Assembly: GCA_963693365.1 (NCBI GenBank)
Contig: CAVNZM010000016.1
Span: 620,001-684,000 of the forward strand
Origin: Amoebidium appalachense
Lineage: Eukaryota; Ichthyosporea
Length of the DNA: 64,000 nt
Reading direction: 5' to 3'
The notes below the pieces were generated by a model that was not told where the DNA came from, did not search any database, and saw only the letters and a list, made by a program, of their open reading frames with translations. Positions 27,318 to 64,000 of this stretch are shown piece after piece (positions within the stretch are counted from its first letter, which is position 1; each line of letters begins with the position of its first letter). The position numbers were made by a program, and so were the translations under genes.

Positions 27318-28462
27318 ATGGCTAGCACAACAACAGAAACAGATCCATTCACTACCGGTGAGACAGATGGATCCTTTGACATCAGCAGCGCCCCTCTCGA
27401 TTTCGACGGGGAAATTTCAACCATGGACAGCACCGACCCAGACTATAGTGCACAAACAGCAGGGGCAACGAGGGCGATTTCCCGTGCTGCCGTTGGGCAA
27501 ATGCAAATAGGGAAGAGCGGTGATTAGAAGCTACACCATCGGGCAATTGCCAAGACAAGTTCCGCAGGTGGCGCAGATGGCGCAACTTGGGAGGAAAAAT
27601 CCCGGTGAGGAAGGTGGGGAAAATGGCGGACCAGGTGTCGACATGGTACGGATATATGAAGGAAGTGCGTGATGGGATAAACACGGCCAAGAGCGAACAG
27701 ACATTGGTCGAGAGGGGGTTAAAGGCTGTCAAAAACACGGCTCCCTCCTTGGCAAAATCCGTATTTTTGGGAACGGCTTTGTTCTCTGTTTACGAATCCA
27801 TTCTGCAGAAAGAGACGGATATTTTAAGTAGGAATGGGTTGTGGGAGGTGGAAAAGTCGAGCCACCTCTTGAAGATTTTCAGGTCAGAGAGGGAGGATGA
27901 GAGGTTTCTAGGCATTCACAAATCCTCTTTTTTCAGTGTGGGGGCTCATGGGACGGCGGGTTTGGTGGCCGGGGCATCGCATGGGATTTTATTTTACGTG
28001 TGGGACATGTGTACAAAAGCGCTCGGTCACTCCTATGAACTTGCTAAATACAAGGGGGTTTCAGCGAAATTACCGGGGTCTATTCCTCCAGCACGGCCGG
28101 TGATGACGAACTCTCTCCCCGGGCTGTCTTTTTCGCATGCCCTGACGCATGGGGTGTTGTTTTCCAGCTATGAGGGTTTCAAGCAATGTTTCATATGGAT
28201 GTTGGATGCGGACTACAAGCGAATGTCGGGGGTTGTCGCTGTTGCATCGGCGGGGGCTTTTGCAGGGGGGGTGCAAGAGGTAGTTTCGCACTACACAACC
28301 GCAATTGCGACGGAGGGTGTCGGGAAAGTTGGCTGGAGGGGGGTTTTTGAGGCAGGCAGGCCGTCGTTCCGCGCAATTTTCCCGACTCTGATACCAACGG
28401 CGGTGGGGTTTTTGGCGTATGAATATACAAAAGAGGCACTGGTAAAGGGGGCAAAGGAGTAG
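27318..28462 (+). CDS. mitochondrial carrier-like protein, with an apparent frame break
   Basis: The main frame 27587-28462 (up to 291 residues) looks like a divergent SLC25-type inner-membrane carrier. The third repeat is clearest: AVASAGAFAGGVQEVVSHY, then GWRGVFEAGRPSFRAIFPTL and IPTAVGFLAYEYTKEAL. An earlier repeat is suggested by HGTAGLVAGASHGILFY. The usual PxDxxK signatures are replaced (SHYTTAI, FYVWDMCTK), so transport activity is doubtful. A separate frame starts with a good ATG (aacaacATGG) at 27318, encodes a Ser/Thr/Asp-rich leader (ending ATRAISRAAVG) and stops at 27525. The two frames differ by two bases. A short intron could join them (for example 27484-27554, 71 nt), or there may be a true frameshift, or the leader may be separate. 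Start choice and joining are unresolved; the carrier assignment is moderate. Confidence 0.6.
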
Positions 28463-48508
<20,046 letters not shown>

Positions 48509-48904
48509 GCCTGCACGGTGACAGGGTGGAAATTATCGTGTTAGCTGGTGGATTTGTGTTGATGGTGTTCTTGTGGAAGGGGAGTAAATATAACGCAAAC
48601 AAAACCAATACACCCACCCATTTTTTCACAGACACACAACAAATTGTCAACCATTCACAACACCGTAGACACCCACACAGCCCACCCATTCACCCACTCA
48701 TACCCATAAACACACACAATCTCTCTTACACACTCCTGTATGGTTGCTTTCCGGCTATTCGTTGGTATTGGCTCCTCCCAAGCATCCCCTTCCCTCCCTC
48801 TTCACCCTCGACATATGCATACATGAACGCACAAAGGGAAGCTACAGGCAGGCAGGCAGGCAGGCAGACATCACCCCTCCACCCACATGCACATACACAC
48901 ACAC

Positions 48905-48950
<46 letters not shown>

Positions 48951-50541
48951 AAAAAAAAAAAAAAAAACATCGGCCAACACACACACCTGCCGGAGTCATT
49001 CCCTGTCTCGATAACCTCCTGTCAAGGGAGTTGGCTGTCGATTCAGGCCTGTGTTGATTGGGTAGTTAAAATTATCAAAATCTAAGTATAGTTTAACCGC
49101 TTTACCATAACACAACAGCACATGCTCGTATTGAATGCGGAAACATGGATTTGAAAATTGAAATATTATGACTCTCTAGGGACGCCTGTACGACACAATA
49201 CCGTCTATACATTACATACGGAAACCCTAAAACCCCCCCTGCCCTCTCACCCCCTCACAAACACACACTCCATTTCCCTGCCGTCACCACCACCATTTGC
49301 CAGACAAGAGGTGAGGAGGTATAGGTGAGTGTAAGGGGGGGGAAAGGGGGCAGGTGGTGAAAGGGGGGAGGGGGGGGGGGAAGGAGAGGGGGGGGGGGGG
49401 GGGGAGGCGAGGGAGAGGGACAGAGAGGGAGAGGGAGAGAGAAAGAGAGGGGGAGGGGCGGAGGGAGGGAGGGAGGGAGGGAGGGAGGGAGGGAGGGAGG
49501 GAGAGAGGGAGGGAGGGATAGAGAGAAAGATAGCGAGACACATACACATCAGGAATAACACAAACACACACACCTTTTTTGCACATCTCCGGAAGGATGC
49601 CCGGACATAAGAGCTCTTTGTCTGTCCCCAACAACCGTAAGTTCCTCATCCCCCCCCCCCCCCTCCCCCCCCCCCCCCACCCGCCCTCCCTCTCCTCCCC
49701 CCTCCCCTCAGTCACAACATGCTCCCTCCCCACCCTGTTTCCCCAAACTCACCTCTCTTCTTCCAAACATAATCTTTTCCTCTTTTCGATGTTATCTATC
49801 CCTCCCCCCCCCCCCCCCCCCCCCCCCACACACACACACCCACCCACACACACACACTACACACCTCTCCCCCCAACTCCCATCCTCCATCCCTCCCCCC
49901 TATGCCACCCCGCTCTTTCACAACATACATGATCACATCCCACTTCACCTGTGCTTTCCCACTCTACCCCCATCCCCTTCCCGGCCCCCTCCCCCTCCTC
50001 CCCTTCCCCCTCTCTCCCCTTCCCTCACTCACCTGAGCCGAACACAACTCCTTAACCATTTTCTAATTCCCCTTTCATTGCACCCTCCCCCCCCCCCCCC
50101 CCCAAAAAAAAAAAAACAATACACACACAGAGAGGGAATTCCATGCTCAGCCTCGTAGATTCGTCTCTTGTCTCAAAATCTCCTCGTCTTATCCTCCAGC
50201 CATCCCCCCCCCCCCCCCCCTTCCTCCCCCCCCCCCCGGCCATCGCCCCTCTCTCTCGGCCACCAACCACCTTCTTAACCCCCTCCCAAACCCCCCGATC
50301 AAATACTCAAATACCAAATATCAAATACCGGATAAACAAACAAAAACGGTTTGAAAAGGGCCAAAACAATGTGCATCATGAAATAAAAAAAAATCCTGTT
50401 TTTGTTTTCTCCGGAAGTCGGACAACGACGCTTAATGAACGAGCACTGATTGGTGGAGGTGGTGGTGTTGGGGAAGGGCAGAGGGGAAGGGGGGGGGGGG
50501 GGGGGGGGGGGGATAATGTTATCTTATTTTTATTTTTATTT

Positions 50542-50572
<31 letters not shown>

Positions 50573-50755
50573 GATAACAGACCTTGCCAGTGCATGGGCC
50601 TTTGCTGGGACAATTTCAACCATTGCCAAAGCAAGCAGTTGATCCAGCTGGTTTTATAGTATTTTAGTATTTTAGAATTACAAAAAATTTAAACCGGTTT
50701 TGGTAGGGAGGGAGGTGGTGGTGGGTGGTGGTGGTGGTGGTGGTGGTGGGCGGGG

Positions 50756-50818
<63 letters not shown>

Positions 50819-51056
50819 GGGGGGGGGGGGGGAAGAGTGGCCCTGAATTCCTCAAGAATTTAGTAGTTATCATAGTGAAAGTATGCAGGAGGGTGAACAT
50901 TGGGGGAAGGGAGGCCAGAGGGGGGAAGGGGGGGGGGGGGGGGGGGGGAGGAGGAGGGAAGGGGGGGTACTAGTTACATAAGAAAATCATACAGGCAAGA
51001 GAGAGGGGAGAGGGCGGGGAGGGGGGGGGGGGGGGGGGGTTACCAGTAATTGAGCG
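48509..51056. other. region between RabGAP and unidentified gene
   Basis: It contains a C run plus A run (48907-48967), a (GGGA)n block (49461-49512), C-rich stretches (49651-50030, 50087-50240), T runs and long G runs (50754-50832). The only candidate exon is 49644-49574 (sense frame ...CPGILPEMCKK), which would join the RabGAP in phase. A C-rich plus strand here, against G-rich inside the flanking minus-strand genes, suggests a transcription-unit boundary near 49.6-50.5 kb. Confidence 0.4.
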
Positions 51057-57359
<6,303 letters not shown>

Positions 57360-58792
57360 AGTGCCCTGTTAGCTCCCTCGCTGGCTGCTCATTTCTTCAC
57401 TCTGTGCGCTGGACCAAGAAGAAAACAAAGCAAATATGGGTTGTAGGGTGTGCTGCTGGATTGACAATGGATGTGCTCGCAGTGGTATATATAGGGTGGA
57501 GATTAAAGATAATGGTTGAAGGCACACGTTTTTGGCGTATGGTGCTCAAACATAAACGAACTAAAGGAATCACGCAACCAAAAAACTCATGCACTGTGTA
57601 CTTCTGCATGCTAACAGTAAAACGTTGAAACTTTTTGAGTTCTGGTCAAAAGGCTTCCCAGTTTCAGGGCCCTACATAACTTCAGGGTTACACAGGGTAC
57701 GCAATTTTAAATATCTCTACTGCAAAAGGCGGTAGGTGGTATTTGGCTTCATGATGCACATCCAATCAGATCACTTAATGCATGTACGTAAATAAGGTAT
57801 CCAATAGGAGTAAGAATAAGAAAGCGCAACACCAATCAATAGCATGACCTGCGAGCCATGTTGGGCGTTGCTAGTTTACTTGCGCAACCTCTGCCTCTGC
57901 AGCTGACTTGGAGCAACTATTTTTTGAGTACTTAAGGTCACTTGTACACAGCCTTTATCCAAAGAAAATGTGAGCCTAAATTATTAGCTCTGAAAGCTTT
58001 CCCATTCATCTTCTACTGTCTACAGCGCCAACCACATGAGTATGCAATGCACCCGCTCTTACAGGACTCTCCTACTCAGGAATGCAATTCGGACAGTGAT
58101 AACAATATTTATTGGCTAAGACATTGTTGCATTACGATTGGATTACCTTTATTGCAGGAATGCGATATCCTCATGACTCAGGACTCGTGTGTTCTTTTGT
58201 AGTTACACTGTTTCTCTGTTGCACTGTGTTGGATACCTCCTACTCTCTTTTGGAGTCTCACCACTATCCCTTGAGGTGCATACACCGGCTCGCATGCAAC
58301 AGCTTACACGGTAATACACCAACAGTAGAAAGTTGAAATCTAGACATCGATGGGTCACGTTTGACAACCATGCTTATGGCAAACAATGCTAATCACATGT
58401 CCCTCCTAAAGCGAATTCGAAACCACCCTTTCCTCTCTCTGAAATCTTGGCTTGCAGATCAGGGCAGTTTCTTTCAAAATTCGACCAAAACAATACATAC
58501 ACCTTTGTCTTCCATTTATATCCTGTGAAGCTTTTCCGGAACCCATTCTGTGGCTCCAAGCCCCTAATCCCTTTTCTTCTTTGATATCATCTCCCCCTCC
58601 CCCTCCCCCTTCCCTGTACACCCCACCCCCACCCCACGGCCTTTCGCCCTTACACGCCTCCTCCCCTCCCTTCCCCTTACACCAATCCCTCCGCCCCTCC
58701 TCGTCCCCCTCCCCCATCGCCCCCTCCATCTTCCCCCCTTCCCCCTCGCGACATTTCTTGTCGCTATCATCCTTTTCTTCTCTTTCGTCAAT
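57360..58792. promoter_or_regulatory. divergent region, unidentified gene / DHHC gene
   Basis: 1.4 kb of mostly unique, non-repetitive DNA, the longest such stretch outside exons. CCAAT-type motifs occur (ccaatcag 57759, ccaatagg 57800, accaatcaatag 57830). Frames at 57942-58202 and 58112-58336 have no recognisable product. 58580-58740 is C-rich. Confidence 0.5.
57369..57392 (-). promoter_or_regulatory. seven-codon upstream ORF
   Basis: The sense strand reads ATG, six codons (SSQRGS) and TAA, ending 9 nt before the chosen start at 57359. A short uORF this close could limit or reset initiation; effect inferred only. Confidence 0.4.
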
Positions 58793-63983
<5,191 letters not shown>

Positions 63984-64000
63984 GTGAGCCCCCCCCCCCC

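Overview
The window is eukaryotic nuclear DNA. Genes are split into many short exons by GT-AG introns, and the introns are packed with very long homopolymer G/C tracts, (GT)n/(CA)n tracts and short dispersed elements. The species cannot be fixed from sequence alone. A chitin synthase of the animal/choanoflagellate/diatom type, a Mediator subunit, a TBC1D15/Gyp7-like RabGAP and a DHHC acyltransferase point to a free-living protist or early-branching lineage, not to plants or bacteria. Most long open frames in the raw sequence are artefacts of simple repeats: (GT)n, (CA)n and G/C runs stay open in several frames.

Layout. 1-13.2 kb (minus): a complete 15-exon chitin synthase, 1142 codons plus stop after splicing, with phases matching at every junction. 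13.2-16.3 kb: divergent intergenic region. 16.3-18.4 kb (plus): a two-exon secreted cysteine-rich protein of 468 residues. 18.4-23.0 kb: convergent intergenic region dominated by a 2.5-kb (GT)n/G-run minisatellite. 23.0-26.5 kb (minus): MED10 in 4 exons, 155 residues. 26.5-27.3 kb: short divergent promoter region. 27.3-28.5 kb (plus): a divergent mitochondrial-carrier-like protein. 28.5-31.5 kb: convergent gene-poor DNA. 31.5-48.5 kb (minus): a TBC1D15/Gyp7-type RabGAP in about 20 exons, 808 residues. 51.1-57.4 kb (minus): a gene I cannot identify, with several convincing exons but two unresolved joins. 57.4-58.8 kb: divergent region. 58.8 kb to the right edge (plus): a DHHC palmitoyltransferase resembling ZDHHC16, running off the window.

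The genes are housekeeping or surface genes and do not form an operon-like unit. Chitin synthase and the cysteine-rich surface protein share a divergent intergenic region and could both serve the cell surface, but that is inference.

The unusual part is the noncoding DNA. (1) Several short element families end in a poly(C) tail, sit inside introns, and always lie in the sense orientation of the host gene on either strand. (2) Long introns often carry complementary tracts: GT/G near one splice site and CA/C near the other. (3) Exon edges, including splice sites, are repeatedly copied in tandem into the flanking noncoding DNA. (4) A foldback MITE-like family has one copy in each of two genes. 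Exon coordinates were derived by hand from reading frames, splice consensus and phase agreement; no alignment or database search was run.
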